A stretch of 64,000 nt of DNA, taken from assembly GCF_000151665.1 (NCBI RefSeq), contig NW_013171828.1, positions 98,817 to 162,816 on the forward strand, read 5' to 3'. Below the pieces are notes generated by a model, which saw nothing but the letters and a program-made list of their open reading frames with translations, did not search any database and was not told where the DNA came from. A program made the translations under genes and the position numbers. How positions within the stretch are numbered: the stretch's first letter is position 1; each line of letters begins with the position of its first letter. Source of the stretch: Blastocystis hominis (Eukaryota; Sar; Bigyra; Opalinata; Blastocystidae). Below, piece after piece: positions 35,156 to 48,036 of the stretch.

Positions 35156-37144
35156 ATGTCGGAAGCAAGCACTCGTATCGCTATTGTGGATGGTGAAAAG
35201 GTGGGTGCGGAGGGTTTGAGGTGATTGCTAGTGTAAACCTAGCCGTTGCAATTTGGAATGTAAGAGATACTGTCCCCTTGTGAAGATGGGGAAGCTGTGT
35301 GTAGAAGTCAAGTCTACCTCCAAGATCAGTTTCATCTCGGAAGAGCTGTGCATTGGATGTGGTATTTGTGTGAAGAAATGCCCCTACAAGGCAATCAGCA
35401 TTATCAATCTTCCTAAAGTAGGTCAGTGTTGTGAAATCGACCTCTAGAGTCTTGAGAACGAAACGACACACCGATTCGGACCGAACTCTTTCAAGCTGCA
35501 CAGGTAGGAATACGATCGAATGGTCCAACACTAGACTTCCCACTCCTCGTCCGAATCAAGTGTTAGGTTTGGTCGGAACGAACGGTATCGGTAAGTCGAC
35601 AGCCCTGAAGATCCTTGCGGGCAAGCTGAAGCCGAACCTGGGTAGCTTCAACAACCCTCCGGATTGGGAAGACATTTTGAAGTATTACCGCGGCAGTGAG
35701 TTGCAGAACTACTTAAAGCGAATTCTGTTGGACGATCTGACGGCGGTGACGAAGATCCAGTACGTGGACATCATTCCGAAGCATCTCCGCGGGCAAGTGG
35801 AGAAGCTGATCAACGCGCGCGACAAGCGTGGGATCCGCGACTCGATCTGCTCTGTGCTGGAGCTGAACCACCTCATGAGTCGTGACATCGACCAGCTCTC
35901 TGGCGGTGAGCTTCAGCGCTTCGCGATCGCGATCACCGCCATGGCGAAGTCGGACGTGTACATGTTCGACGAGCCGTCGTCCTACCTGGACGTCAAGCAG
36001 CGTCTGCGCGCCGCCGAAGTGATCCGCTCGGTGCTGGAGGCGAAGGACGGCGTGTACGTGATCGTCGTGGAGCACGACCTCGCCGTGCTGGACTATCTCT
36101 CCGACTTCGTCTGCGTGCTGTACGGCCGTCCCGGCGCGTACGGCGTGGTCACGATGCCGTTCAACGTGCGCGATGGCATCAACGTGTTCCTCGCGGGCTT
36201 CGTCCCCACCGAGAACCTCCGCTTCCGCGAGCTGGAGCTGACCTTCAAGGTGGCGCAGACGGCGGACGACGTGAAGAAGGGCAAGCGCGACAGTCTGTAC
36301 GAGTACGAGGCGATGACGAAGACGCTGCAGGGGAAGGGACACAAGTTCGTTCTGCACGTGGAGAAGGGCAACTTCAGCGAGTCGGAGATCATCGTGATGC
36401 TCGGAGAGAACGGAACCGGCAAGACCACCTTCATCCGCATGCTCGCCGGACTCATGAAGAGCGACGAGGAGGAGGCTGGCCGCGCCCCGTCCATCCCCGC
36501 GCTCTCCGTGTCGTACAAGCCGCAGACGATCTCTCCGAAGTTCCAGGGCTCCGTGGAGGACCTCTTCCAGACGAAGATCCGCGCCGCGTACATCCACCCG
36601 CAGTTCCAAACCGACGTGCTGAAGCCGATGAATCTCGACGGAATCATGGACCAGCCGCTGTCCGTGCTGTCGGGAGGCGAGCTGCAGCGCGTGGCGCTGG
36701 TGCTGGCGCTCGGCAAGCCCGCGAATATCTATCTGATCGATGAGCCGTCGGCGTATTTGGACTCCGAGCAGCGTATTGTGTGCGCGCGAGTGGGCGAGGA
36801 GAGCGGCGGTGAGGCGTAGATTATCAAGCGATTCATTCTGCACGCGAAGCGCACAGCGTTCATCGTAGAGCACGATTTTATTATGGTAGGACGAAGAGAC
36901 CGCATCATGACTGTAGGCGACCTATCTGGCCGATCGCGTGGTGGTGTACGAGGGACAGCCGGGCGTGGAGTGCACGGCGAAGTCGCCGGAGAGCTTGCTG
37001 ACGGGAATGAACCGATTCTTGAAGCATCTGTCGATCACGTTCCGACGCGACCCGAATAACTACAGACCGAGAATTAACAAGATGGACTCGCAGAAGGATA
37101 AGGAGCAGAAGGCGAGCGGAAACTATTTCTTCATGCAGGATTAA
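35156..37144 (+). CDS. ABCE1: ABCE1 / Rli1 ribosome-recycling ATPase
   Basis: Fe-S cluster ABC protein that splits 80S ribosomes after termination and takes part in initiation. From ATG 35156: [15 protein letters not shown] and [15 protein letters not shown] are the two [4Fe-4S] cluster motifs; first ABC domain has Walker [10 protein letters not shown] and signature LSGGELQR; second has GENGTGKTT and [10 protein letters not shown]; the C-terminus [10 protein letters not shown] and [11 protein letters not shown] is the universal Rli1 end. Five introns of 30-31 nt (35201-35231, 35418-35447, 35504-35534, 36790-36819, 36886-36916) give exactly 611 codons, the usual family length. GC-rich coding. 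The TGTTTGTT element follows 28 nt after TAA. Confidence 0.97.
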
Positions 37145-37171
37145 GGGAAGGGACAGAGAGTTTTGGGGGAG

Positions 37172-37179
37172 TGTTTGTT
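37172..37179 (+). terminator. 3'-end element TGTTTGTT of ABCE1
   Basis: Exact TGTTTGTT 28 nt downstream of the ABCE1 TAA, in G-rich sequence (GGGGGAGTGTTTGTTGGAG). Confidence 0.65.
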
Positions 37180-37518
37180 GGAGAAGTGTTGTGATTTGTT
37201 GTGTTTGTGTGTTTGTGTGTGGGATGGGGATAAAGAGAGGATGATGGTTAGGGAGGATAAAGAGAGAATGATTGTTAGGAAGAATGAATAGAAGTTGATT
37301 GCTTGAAGAAGTGAAGGAAACAATCGAACATCAGTCGAATCGATTGAGAGAATGGAATACACGACTCATTCAACCGATCGATCAATTCATCAATCTCGCT
37401 TCGAATCTCACCACCCCTCTCACCCATTCCATCCCCAGCAACGACATCCACACATCGCCTCTTTCAAACAAACAATCGCACAGCGATCGAAGCCATTCGC
37501 AATTACTACTATACAATT
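37180..37518. other. Convergent intergenic region
   Basis: About 340 bp between the ABCE1 end and the end of the minus-strand unknown gene. GTTTGTGTGTTTGTGTGTG microsatellite-like sequence lies at about 37200-37220. TGTTTGTT on the minus strand at 37467-37474 lies 45 nt beyond the stop of the minus-strand gene and is its probable 3' signal. No gene seen. Confidence 0.5.
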
Positions 37519-39819
37519 CTACACCTTCTTCTCCATTTTCTCCAACGCCTCGTCTCCCAACTTCTTGAAAATCTGCGCATGCTCCTCATTCTCGAACACA
37601 AACGTGTATTTCGTCTCCTCCTTCATCAGCACATGCACCTACTCTCTCACCCCCTTTCTCCATCCCTACAGCACTCAATCCATTTCGACCCACTTTCCCC
37701 AGCAGCACACTTGTGATCGAATCCACCGCGATCATATGTCTACCGCTCACCCTCCCTCTTTTTTCACTCACATCAACTCATTCAATCGCGAATACACCGC
37801 GATTTTCCCTGCATCCAACGCGGCTTTCGGCAACATCCACTTCAATTTGCATGGATACACGCCTCGAATCGTGATCTACACTTCACTACACCGCCTAGTT
37901 CGACTTCTGCTGCAAGCCAAGTGACATATCCCTTCTTCTGATCGTGCCGATACTCGTAAAGCAATTCATTTCGAATCCGCGATTCGTGGTACATTCGTTT
38001 ATAATTGCAAAACAATCGAACAAAGTGTTGTCTGTCCGCCACAGACTCAAAAAACACACAAAGCGGCTTCATCACGCGATACTTCACCGAATCATATCTA
38101 CATTCATCGCGTTCTCCGCACTCTCTACATCGACAAGCGATCCGGAATTCGAAAGAAGATCATCACTCCGCGACACGTCGACCGATCTCCGTTGCACACA
38201 TGTCCATGCTCGTCCACCACGCAAACCCCCGCGATCTCATCGAACGTTTTGTTTTCCCGCCTCTACTCCTCACTTTCCCTTCCAACCCGAACATTTCCGA
38301 TGAACGAGACCATGGTTCCCGTGACTTGCAGCAAATCAAAATGCACACTGCATCGCACTCATCGCTCCACGCCTACAACAACGACGGCTTCGCTTTGATG
38401 TGATACTCTCCCGTCGCTTCATAATTCTTCTTCTCCACCAATCCGCTCGTGTAATCTGCATTCATCACCTCTTTCTCTTCCATTCTCTACCATCAATCAC
38501 CGGCCTCAGCGTCAGCGGCACTTCTTCGCCTTCTACTCCTCACCCGCCCTTTTTTTCCTCACCTTCAAACAGCATTTCCTTCAGCTCCGCCAAATACCCG
38601 CTCGACGACGCCACCGTGAACAGCTGTCCCAGCCCCGCCTTATAAAACGACTGGTTCTGCCGCCGATCCAGCGCGCCGACATGCAACGTCGACGTCAGAC
38701 GCGTCAGCATCGGCCGTTCTTCGTGCGTCGTCGCGCCGCCACGCCCCGCTCCCGCGCGATCTTCGCGGGAAAGCGAGCTATTTCGCTTCATCTCCGGCGG
38801 CACGAACTCCATCGCCTCGCGCGGCTCGCTTTCCCGCGACTCCACGGACTGATGCAGACTCGACGCGTTGCTGTCGCGCCGCCCCACCGACCGCGTCCAG
38901 TTCCCCGTTTCCCCGTCGCTCTGCCGCCGCCCCGAGACGAAGGAGGGCGCGCCGCTGAGCGTGCTGCGCCGCCGGAAGAGCTTCTGCGACTCGGCGACGA
39001 CGCGGCAGCTGGAGATCAAGTGGTTGGCGCGGCAGATGCGGTCGAGCGAGTCGAAGGAAAGGTCGGAGGCCGGGAAATCCGGAGCGAGCGGCTCGCCTTC
39101 GGTGGTGACGTAGCCGTCGGGGAGGAGGCGAGAGATCACGCCGGTGCTGCCTTGGTAGTAGACGGTCTCGCCGGAGGCTGTGGGGAAGAGAGAGAGGAAG
39201 AAAGTATATACGGTTCTGAAGGAAGTACCAGTCGTCGTGGCTGCTGATGGAGGCTTCGGGGTGAAGCTTGTTCATCAGATCGGCGGCTTTCGCTTTGGAG
39301 TCTTTTTTGACAGCGTCGTCTTTGTTGAGGGCGGCGTTTACGGTGACTTGGGTATCTTCTTTGAGGGTTTGGTAGATTTGGTTGACGGTCTTCTTGGTAC
39401 GAGGATGGCTAGTTGAAACAGAACCGGAAGATGGGTTGATTGGATGGGTTTGTGAATAGGAATCGCTGCGATTTGAAAAGGAAGCATTGATTCGCGCCTT
39501 CACCGATTCTGATATTCCCGCACCTGCATGATCCGAATAGGAACGGCTCTCTCGGCTATTCACCGAATTAGGCACATGAGGAACCAAAATCTAATGTTCA
39601 CCTCGTGATAGGATGCCTACCAAGTGGCCATGTGATATTACATAATAGTCCTTAATATCGGCACAACGATATCCATGCAGACTATTATCCGAATTTCGAC
39701 TTTCCTCCCATAAATACGGACTTAGCTCTTTGTTGCAATTTTCGGGAAGCTCCGCGTATTCCTTTCCAGACAGAACATGAACATAGTACCTATATTCGCA
39801 CCAAAATAGATCACCAACA
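37519..39819 (-). CDS. Unknown intron-rich protein, about 600 aa, 5' end unresolved
   Basis: Not recognised. The C-terminal 300 residues can be assembled through about ten introns of 29-37 nt into one frame ending at 37519: LTLRPVIDDYTSGLVEKKNY, VHFDLLQVTGTMVSF, KTFDEIAGVCVVDEHG, VMIFFRIPDRL, KPLCVFFESVADRQHFVRLF, IAVDSITSVLLGKV and KYTFVFENEEHAQIFKKL. The beta-rich pattern with a closing FENEEHAQIFKKL helix looks like PH/GRAM-type domains (inference). Upstream lies a Ser/Arg-rich linker (38,690-39,000) and two short W/Y segments (DLFWCEYRYYVHVLSGKEY and DDWYFLQNPSGETVYYQG) that resemble WW-like or GYF-like repeats of each other. The first exon was not found; coding is supported up to about 39819, and ATG 39873 is a candidate. 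Confidence 0.55.
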
Positions 39820-40031
39820 CTGAATTATCTCGGATATTTTTCACTTTTATCCAAGAATATGCACTGTCAGGCATGACGGTAAAAAAATGAATCGGTTCGT
39901 AACTATCGATTGCTGTGTGTTTTTTTAAAATAATGTGAAATACCTCTTGAAGAATGACACGGAATAACAAAAAACAAAAAAACCCATCACACCCTTCGTT
40001 TTGCTATAATCATTGGTAGTGAAACAGCAGA

Positions 40032-41493
40032 ATGCAGGCATTTCAATATCTCAAGAATCGTGGACTCATTTACCAGACTTCTCAACTGGCGGAAGAAGCT
40101 CTCAAATCGATACTTCCTAACCAGTCGATTTATTTGGGAGTCGATCCAACCGCAAAGGGGCTTCATATCGGACATCTTATGGCCTGTCGCATCTTAAAGC
40201 GATTCCATGATGCGGGAACAAAGTGCATTGCTCTGGTATCCCATTCTGACAGAAAAGAATGATATTTAGGTGGGTGGAGCGACAGCATTGATCGGAGATC
40301 CGAGCTTTAAGGTGAAAGAAAGAGATATTTTAAGCGCAGACGATGTGCAGGAAAATGTGAAAGAGATCCAGAACGATTTGAAGCGAGTTCTAAACAGCAA
40401 TGGCGATGACAACCTTCTGTTCGTGAACAACTATGATTGGTACAAAAACATGGGAGTGATCGACTTTTTGCGAGACGTCGGAAAGTAGCCTTTCCCGACT
40501 TGATTTGAAAGACGATAGAAATATGCGCGTGCAGAGCATGCTAGCCAAGGACAGCGTGAGCAAGCGCATTAATTCCCCGAACAGTCTGAGTTTTGCTGAG
40601 TTTGCCTATCAATGCTTGCAGGCCAACGACTTCCTGCACCTCCACACGCAGTACGGCTGTGTGTGCCAAATTGGCGGGAGCGATCAGTGGGGAAACATCA
40701 CTTCCGGCATCGATTTCGTCAAACGGAAGACAGGAGACGTAAGCCTTTTTGCTTTCGGCGAATCAAACGCAGGTGGTTCACGGGATTACGGTTCCGCTGC
40801 TGACGAACAGCAAAGGCCAAAAGTTTGGCAAGTCGGAGGGAAACGCGATCTGGATCAACAAATCGAGGACCTCAAACGTACGCGCAATAATAATGCTCTT
40901 CTTTGGTAGCACGACTTCTATCAGTTCTTTCTGCGAACGGAAGACGCGGACCTTCCCATTCTGTTCCGATTGCTCACGGACCTGCCTTTGGATCAGATTG
41001 ATGCGCTGCTAGCGGAGCATCAAAAATGCCCGGAGAAGCGGGAAGCGCAAGGAGTTCTCGCTGGTACGACAAAGAGCAAGGGGATAATCAGCAGAAGAAA
41101 TGATGCGTTCGGTTCGTTCAGAGCTGGATTTGCAAAAGGCGAAAAAGTGCGCAGAGCTCCTTTATGGAAAGAGCAAGCGCGTTGATCGATCGTCTCTTTT
41201 CGATGTTTTGGACGAATTGCCCATTTCGGAGTTCCGCGAAGCGGAGTTAGCCGGAAAATCGATGGCTGACTTAATCGTCTTGTTGGGGTTAGCGCCTAGC
41301 AAAAGTTGATTATGCTTGTTGTTTGGATCGATATGTAGAAGCTGCAAAGCGACTTATTTTAGGGAAGGGAGTATATGTTAATGACCAAGTACTCGACAGG
41401 GATCGGCCCCTTTGCCACGATGACTTAACCCATGAATCAGTTTTGATATTAAGCGTCGGAAAGAGAGATCGTAAATTTCTTACAGTAATTTGA
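40032..41493 (+). CDS. Tyrosyl-tRNA synthetase, bacterial/organellar type
   Basis: Charges tRNA-Tyr; this is the bacterial-like class found in organelles. ATG 40032; catalytic core with [16 protein letters not shown] (HIGH motif), [11 protein letters not shown], then [14 protein letters not shown] and the KMSKS-type loop [10 protein letters not shown]-terminal S4 RNA-binding domain [16 protein letters not shown]. Six introns of 31-34 nt join seven exons into exactly 420 codons and TGA at 41491-41493, the normal family length. An obvious targeting peptide is missing: the protein starts [15 protein letters not shown], directly at the catalytic domain, so an unrecognised 5' exon or an internal signal is possible. 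In an organism with an organelle genome it would serve organellar translation. Confidence 0.95.
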
Positions 41494-41507
41494 CATTTTT
41501 TTTTTAA

Positions 41508-41723
41508 ATGAGTAATCTTGTACCGTTTAACAAAGAAGATGAAAGAATCAAGCAGGGATATAACGTTTTCGACAACTCCTGCCATTATTCAAATATACCA
41601 GAGGCAAATCGCCATAGAGTGTTTGTGGCTAATGAGATTAAGGAAAGCCTCTCATCAACATCGAGAGAAATGGATGATACCCTACCAAAAAGCTCCTATG
41701 GGTTGTTCTGCATTTTCTATTAA
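41508..41723 (+). CDS. Small unknown protein, possibly with a hydrophobic C-terminus
   Basis: ATG 41508 lies only 14 nt after the TyrRS stop on the same strand. The direct frame is 71 codons (MSNLVPFNKEDERIKQGYN..., then NEIKESLSSTSREMDD). A 37-nt GT..AG segment at about 41566-41602 would instead lead into a frame with several hydrophobic stretches (GLLYMLINSFSTCLG, CLSFFLFVEYI) ending about 41874. I cannot decide between them. The SNARE-like look of the first version is weak. The region may also simply be the 3' untranslated part of TyrRS. Confidence 0.25.
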   Translation: MSNLVPFNKEDERIKQGYNVFDNSCHYSNIPEANRHRVFVANEIKESLSSTSREMDDTLPKSSYGLFCIFY

Positions 41724-41879
41724 TTCCTGTTTTGGATTGCTTTACATGCTTATCAATTCCTTCTCTACATGTTTGGGACCATTTCAGGCGTGTATCCTTC
41801 GGGAAATGTGTCTCTCTACCGGCTGTCTTCACTCTTGCCTTTCTTTTTTCCTTTTTGTTGAATACATAAGTTTGTAAGA

Positions 41880-42070
41880 TAAGGGGGCTTCTACTCAGGT
41901 CGTTCAGTTGATGCCAAAGAACCTATCATCAATCTCTTATGAATTAATAAATGTTTGGAATGAAGAATTATAGACAAATCCACACCGACTCACTAATCCG
42001 AAAACCGTGTACCAACTGGATCGCAAAGAACCGTATCACTTGTCGTTATGTTCTTCGTTATGACGGGTTT
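41880..42070. other. Short convergent spacer
   Basis: About 190 bp before the PFAS stop, AT-rich, no exact TGTTTGTT on the PFAS strand. Nothing else seen. Confidence 0.4.
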
Positions 42071-45000
42071 TTAACAAAGAGAATAATGAGATTCGCACCA
42101 CTCGCGCGCGTTCTGGAACATCTTGAGCCACGGGGACACAGGGTTGGTCCACTTCTCGGGCCAATAGGGCCACTGGAACTTCATGAACACTCTCTCGGGA
42201 TGCGGCATCATGCAGAGATGGCGTCCGTCGGGAGAAGTGAGTCCCACCACCGAATACTCCGACCCGTTAGGGTTCATCGGATACTCCATGGTGGGTTGGC
42301 CATCGTCATCCACATACCGCAGAGCGACGCAGTTCTGCTCGAAGGCGGCCTTGCGGACCTCCTCGTCGGGCCAGAAGCAGCGGCCCTCGCCGTGGCACAC
42401 CCACACGCCCAGCGTGCTGCCCTCCATGCCCTGCAGCATCACCGCGTTGCTCTTCTCCACGCGCACGTTCACGAACCGCGACTCGAACCGGCCCGACTTG
42501 TTCTGCAGGAACCGCGGCTGCTTCGTCTCCTCGATGCCGCGCCACGGCACGAAGTTCAGCTGCGCCATCAGCTGGCAGCCGTTGCAGATGCCCAGCGAGA
42601 ACGTGTCCGGCCGCGCGTAGAACCGGTCGAACTGCTCCTTCAGCTCCTTGTTGAACAGGATCGTCGCCGCCCATCCGCGCGCGCTCTCCAGCACGTCCGC
42701 GTAGCTGAACCCGCCCACGAACACCACGCCGCGGAACTGGTCCAGCGTCACCGCGCCGCTCAGCAGGTCGCGCACGTGCACGTCCCACGGCTCGAAGCCC
42801 GCGGCGAACATCGCGGCGGCCATCTCGCGATCGCCGTTGGAGCCCTCCTCGCGGATGATCGCCACCTTGTACTTGCTCGCCTCCGCCTTCCACTCCGCAG
42901 GCGTCTCGCGCGGCGTGTAGGTGAGCTCCCAGCGCGGCGCGTGGCGCTTCTTCAGGCCCGCCTGCTCCTGCGCTACGCACTCGGGGTTGCACTGCAGCTT
43001 CTCCAGCTCGAAGGACGTGGCCTCCCACAGGTCGCGCAGCGCCGTCATCGCGTCGTCCAGCACCACCTCGCCGTTGAACCGCACCGTCACGCGGTCGCCC
43101 GCCACCGAGCGGCCGATCTGCTGCACGGGCACCTGCGCCTCGCGGTACACCTCCAGCACGCGCGGCAGGTTGGCCTCCGCCACCTCCACCACCAGGCCCA
43201 GCTCCTCGCAGAAGAGCACGTTCAGCAGCGAGTCGGTCTCGCTCTTCAGCTCCACCTCGATTCCGCAGTTGCCGCCGAACGCCATCTCCAGCAGCGTGGT
43301 GATCAGACCGCCGTCCGAGCGGTCGTGGCCGGCCAGCAGCGCGCGCTCGCGGAGCAGACGCTGCGTGGCGCGGAAGCCGCGGTCCAGCAGCGCGGTGTCG
43401 CAGTCGGGGCAGTCGTCGCCGACCTGCTTGAAGGTCTGCGCGAGCGCGGAGCCGCCGAGACGGCAGTGGCCCGCAGACAGGTCGACGAAGAGCAGCACGG
43501 ACTCGCCCGGGTGCTTGAGATCGGGCGTCACGGTGAGCGACACGTCGGGACAGGCGGCGTAGACGGACACGACGAGCGTGCCGGGAGCCTTGACCAGCTC
43601 ATCGCCGACCTTCGCGGCCATGGAGAGCGAGTCCTTGCCTCCGTCCACGGCGATGCCCAGCTCCAGCATGGCCTTGCCCATCGCCTCGCAGCAGTCGTAC
43701 ATGGCGGCGCCCTCGCCCTCCAGCTTGCTCGCCCACATCCAGTTGCCCGAGCACTTCACGTCCGCCAGGTCCGTGATCGCCGCCCACACCAGGTTGGTGC
43801 AGGCCTCGCCCACCGTCAGACGGCCCATCGCCGCGGGGTTCACCAGACCCTTCACCGGCTGCTCGCCGATGGCCGTCGCGCAGCCCGTCGTGGAGAAGTG
43901 GCTCTGGCAGAACACGGCCACGTCGCTCAGCGGGAGATGCAGCGGGCCGCAGCACTGCTGGCGAGCGATCAGGCCCGTCACGGAACGGTCCACTTTGGTG
44001 GTCAGGAAGCGCTTGCTGCCCACGGAGAGCAGGCGCAGCACGCGGTCCAGAGCGCCGCTCACGGTGAGGTCCGCGGGCAGCGTCAGCGGCTGCAGCTGCA
44101 TGGGCACGTGGTGGTCGACGAAGGTCTTCTTAGGCATATCGCCGAGCACCAGGTCCAGGTCCAGATCGACGGCGGTCTCGCCGGTCTTGCTGTCCTTGAC
44201 GACCATGTGGCCGGTGTCGGTGATCTCGCCCAGGATCATCACGGGCACGTTCTCGCGACGGCCCACCTCCTCGATGAACTCACGGTCCTCGGGGCGGATC
44301 AGGATCGCGTCGTTCTCCTGGAACTCCGCGCCCCACAGCTCGCGCACGGACATCGTGGGGTCGCCCACCACCACCTTGCGGATGTCCAGCTCCGCTCCGT
44401 TCGGCGCCGAAATCTCCTTCAGCACGTTACCGTTGCCTCCGGCGCCCTGGTCGTGGATCGACACGATCGGGTTCGCGTCGCGGCACTCGATCGCCGCGCG
44501 GATCACGCGGTTCATCTTGTTCTCCATCTCCGCATCACCTCGCTGCACCGCGTCGAAGTCCAGCGCGGCCTGCGCGGCGTCCTGCACACGCGAAGAGGCC
44601 GCACCGCCGCCCAGACCGATGCGATAGGCGGGTCCGCCGACCTTCACCACCAGCATGCCCTTCTCGGGCTGGCCCTTGTGCAGATGGCGGTCGTCCAGCT
44701 GGCCCACGCCGCCCGAGAACATGATGGGCTTGATGTACTCGCGGCGCTCGCCGTTGGGGAGGCGCAGACCGAACGAGCGCGTGAATCCGGTGATCACCGG
44801 CTCGCCGAACTTGTTGCCGTAGTCCGAAGCGCCGTTGGACGCCTCGATCTCGATGGTGAGCGGCTTCGCGAGGTTGCCTAGGCGTGACAAAAAAGGCAAC
44901 GCGCTTACTGGGATACTCCCACTTCTCCTCCCAGGGCAGATCATAGCCGGGAATGTTCAGCGAGCCCACCGCGTAGGCCGCCGTACCCGCAGTCACGTTG

Positions 45001-46182
45001 GCGCCGGTGCCGGTCGCCTGCACATCGCGGATTCGGCCTCCCGTGCCGGTTCTACACGTCACCGCCTTGAACCACAGCCGACTCGGCGCCGGGGAAGGGA
45101 GCCACGCCCGAGGGGAAGTTGTGCGTCTCGGCACTGAGCAGAATGTGCGACATGAACTTCTGCTGCACGAACTTGGAGGGCTTGCCGGGGGTCTCGGGCT
45201 GGATGGTGGAGATCTCGAATCCGCGAATGGCGGAGGAGTTGTCGTTGAAGGCGATCACGCTGTTGGATCGGCGCTCCTCGGTGAGCGTGTCCTTCACAAT
45301 GCGGAACAGCGAGCGGTCCTTCTTCTCCCCGTCGATCACCATGTTGCCACCGAAGAACCAGTGACGCGAGTGCTCGCTGTTGGACTGGGCGATATCGAAC
45401 AGCTCCACGTCCGTGGGGTCACGCTTCAGAATATCGCAGAACAGGTGCGTGTAGTACGCCAGATCCTGCTCATCGAACGACAGACCGAACTCGGCGTCGA
45501 GCTACGTGTGAAGAATCGCTGCCGCCACACACCTCTTTCAGCTCTTCCTTGCCGCGAGCCAGCACGGGGTAGGTCTTGATCGGAGCGGGCTCGATGCCCA
45601 GCTTAAAGGACGTCAAACGGGTCAGGTAGGGCTGCTCGGTCATGCGATCATGCACCGATTCTAGCGGTCACGCGGTCCAGAAGCACTCACTGGTGAACGC
45701 GTCCTTCTCCTCGGCAGTGAGGGGCTCGCTGCAGTGCAGAAGGTAGCGACGAGAGCACTCCGCACGGGGAATGTTGTCCAGACCGCAGGCATGGAAAATG
45801 CTGATCGCGTTCGTAGACCAGGCAGTAGAGAAGTTCAGACGAGGACCCACCTCGGTCAGATAGTCCTTCTCATCGTTCTCCTTCAGGAAAGGCTCGCTTC
45901 CGAAACCCTTCGGGTTGTAGCTCTCGCTGAGCAACCAGGTAAGCACCTAGCGATTAGATACGCGCACACGAGCCCAACGATCTTCTGCTCAGGAGTGAAC
46001 TCGGACGAAATCTGGATGTTGTAGCAAAACTCCGTTTCGATCTTCACAATCTTCTCAGAAACATTCTTTCTCGACTTTCTCAAAAGGTTGTCGGTGGCTG
46101 CCTCAGTGAGACCGGGAGTACGAAAGTAGTGGACAACAACTTCTCTATTGGCTCAAAACGCTTTGCATCGGCCCTACTCCAT
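42071..46182 (-). CDS. PFAS: Phosphoribosylformylglycinamidine (FGAM) synthase
   Basis: Fourth step of de novo purine synthesis: FGAR + Gln + ATP to FGAM, in one large eukaryotic/proteobacterial-type chain. N-terminal PurS-like part EEVVVHYFRTPG...; GPRLNFSTAWSTN; synthetase motifs NSEHSRHWFFGG, AETHNFPSG, TGTGGRIRD and HDQGAGGNGN; C-terminal glutaminase with GGFSYADVLESARG, the nucleophile Cys in SLGICNGCQLMA, and MPHPERV. Six introns of 30-33 nt leave exactly 1,307 codons, near the usual 1,300-1,340. The first coding exon is only 5 nt (ATGGA, 46178-46182), followed by a 33-nt intron. Very GC-rich, which creates several long false antisense frames. Head-to-head with the dehydratase at 46658. 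Confidence 0.96.
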
Positions 46183-46657
46183 AATATAAGAAAAGGGATA
46201 TCAAACGAAGTTCGAATATGAATGTGAGAAAGGAGAAGGGTGGCTACAAAATCGCGGGGATCCAAAAAACTTTCACCACCGAAAAACGAAAGATTTTCCT
46301 CTTTTTTTTGTTGTAGGGGGAGTAAGTAGGTGACTTTTATTGCTACAATTCTACTGACTTTTGTGTCTTCGACGCACTCTTCGATTTCACAAAAGTTCCA
46401 AGAGTCTGAAACATCGCTCTTGATGGTAGATAGAGAGCTGCAGATAGATGCAACTACGCTGCTTGGTGGCATCGTAGTCCTGAAATGGCATATACTTATC
46501 TTGTTTAGTGATTTGGCTGTGTTTTCTCTTGTTTGTTGAGTCCATATCAATATATCTTTACATAACAAACCAAAAAATCTCATTTTCTTGCAGCTCTGTT
46601 TAGAATTGACAGGTTTGTCAAATTGGGACAGAAAATAGTCGTTGTTTGTAATACTTT
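46183..46657. other. Divergent promoter region PFAS / dTDP-glucose dehydratase
   Basis: 475 bp between two ATGs. Open frames exist on both strands but show no conserved features and no link to the flanking exons. The sequence is AT-rich in contrast to PFAS. Confidence 0.5.
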
Positions 46658-47880
<1,223 letters not shown>

Positions 47881-47892
47881 TGATATGTCTGT

Positions 47893-47972
47893 GATTTTGT
47901 TTGACCAATCAAATACGAGCGCACAGAATTATAGGGCAATCGAAATCTGGTCGGATTTTGTTAGACCAATCA
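47893..47972. promoter_or_regulatory. Two 19-bp repeats carrying CCAAT boxes upstream of H2A.Z
   Basis: GATTTTGTTTGACCAATCA (47893-47911) and GATTTTGTTAGACCAATCA (47954-47972) differ at one base, are 61 bp apart, and lie 144 and 83 bp upstream (start to start) of the H2A.Z ATG. GACCAATCA fits the NF-Y CCAAT-box consensus found in histone promoters of many eukaryotes. They also sit just beyond the dehydratase stop, so a 3'-end role of TTTTGTTTGA for that gene is possible. Confidence 0.5.
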
Positions 47973-48036
47973 TTTCCATTTCGAATTTATCTTTGAGTTG
48001 TCATTATTGCATTCAGTTTTCAATTACTATTCGCAA

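Noticed and set aside
41951-44881. 976-codon plus-strand open frame
   Set aside because: It is the antisense shadow of GC-rich PFAS; the translation is an Arg/His/Leu-rich artefact with no family features.
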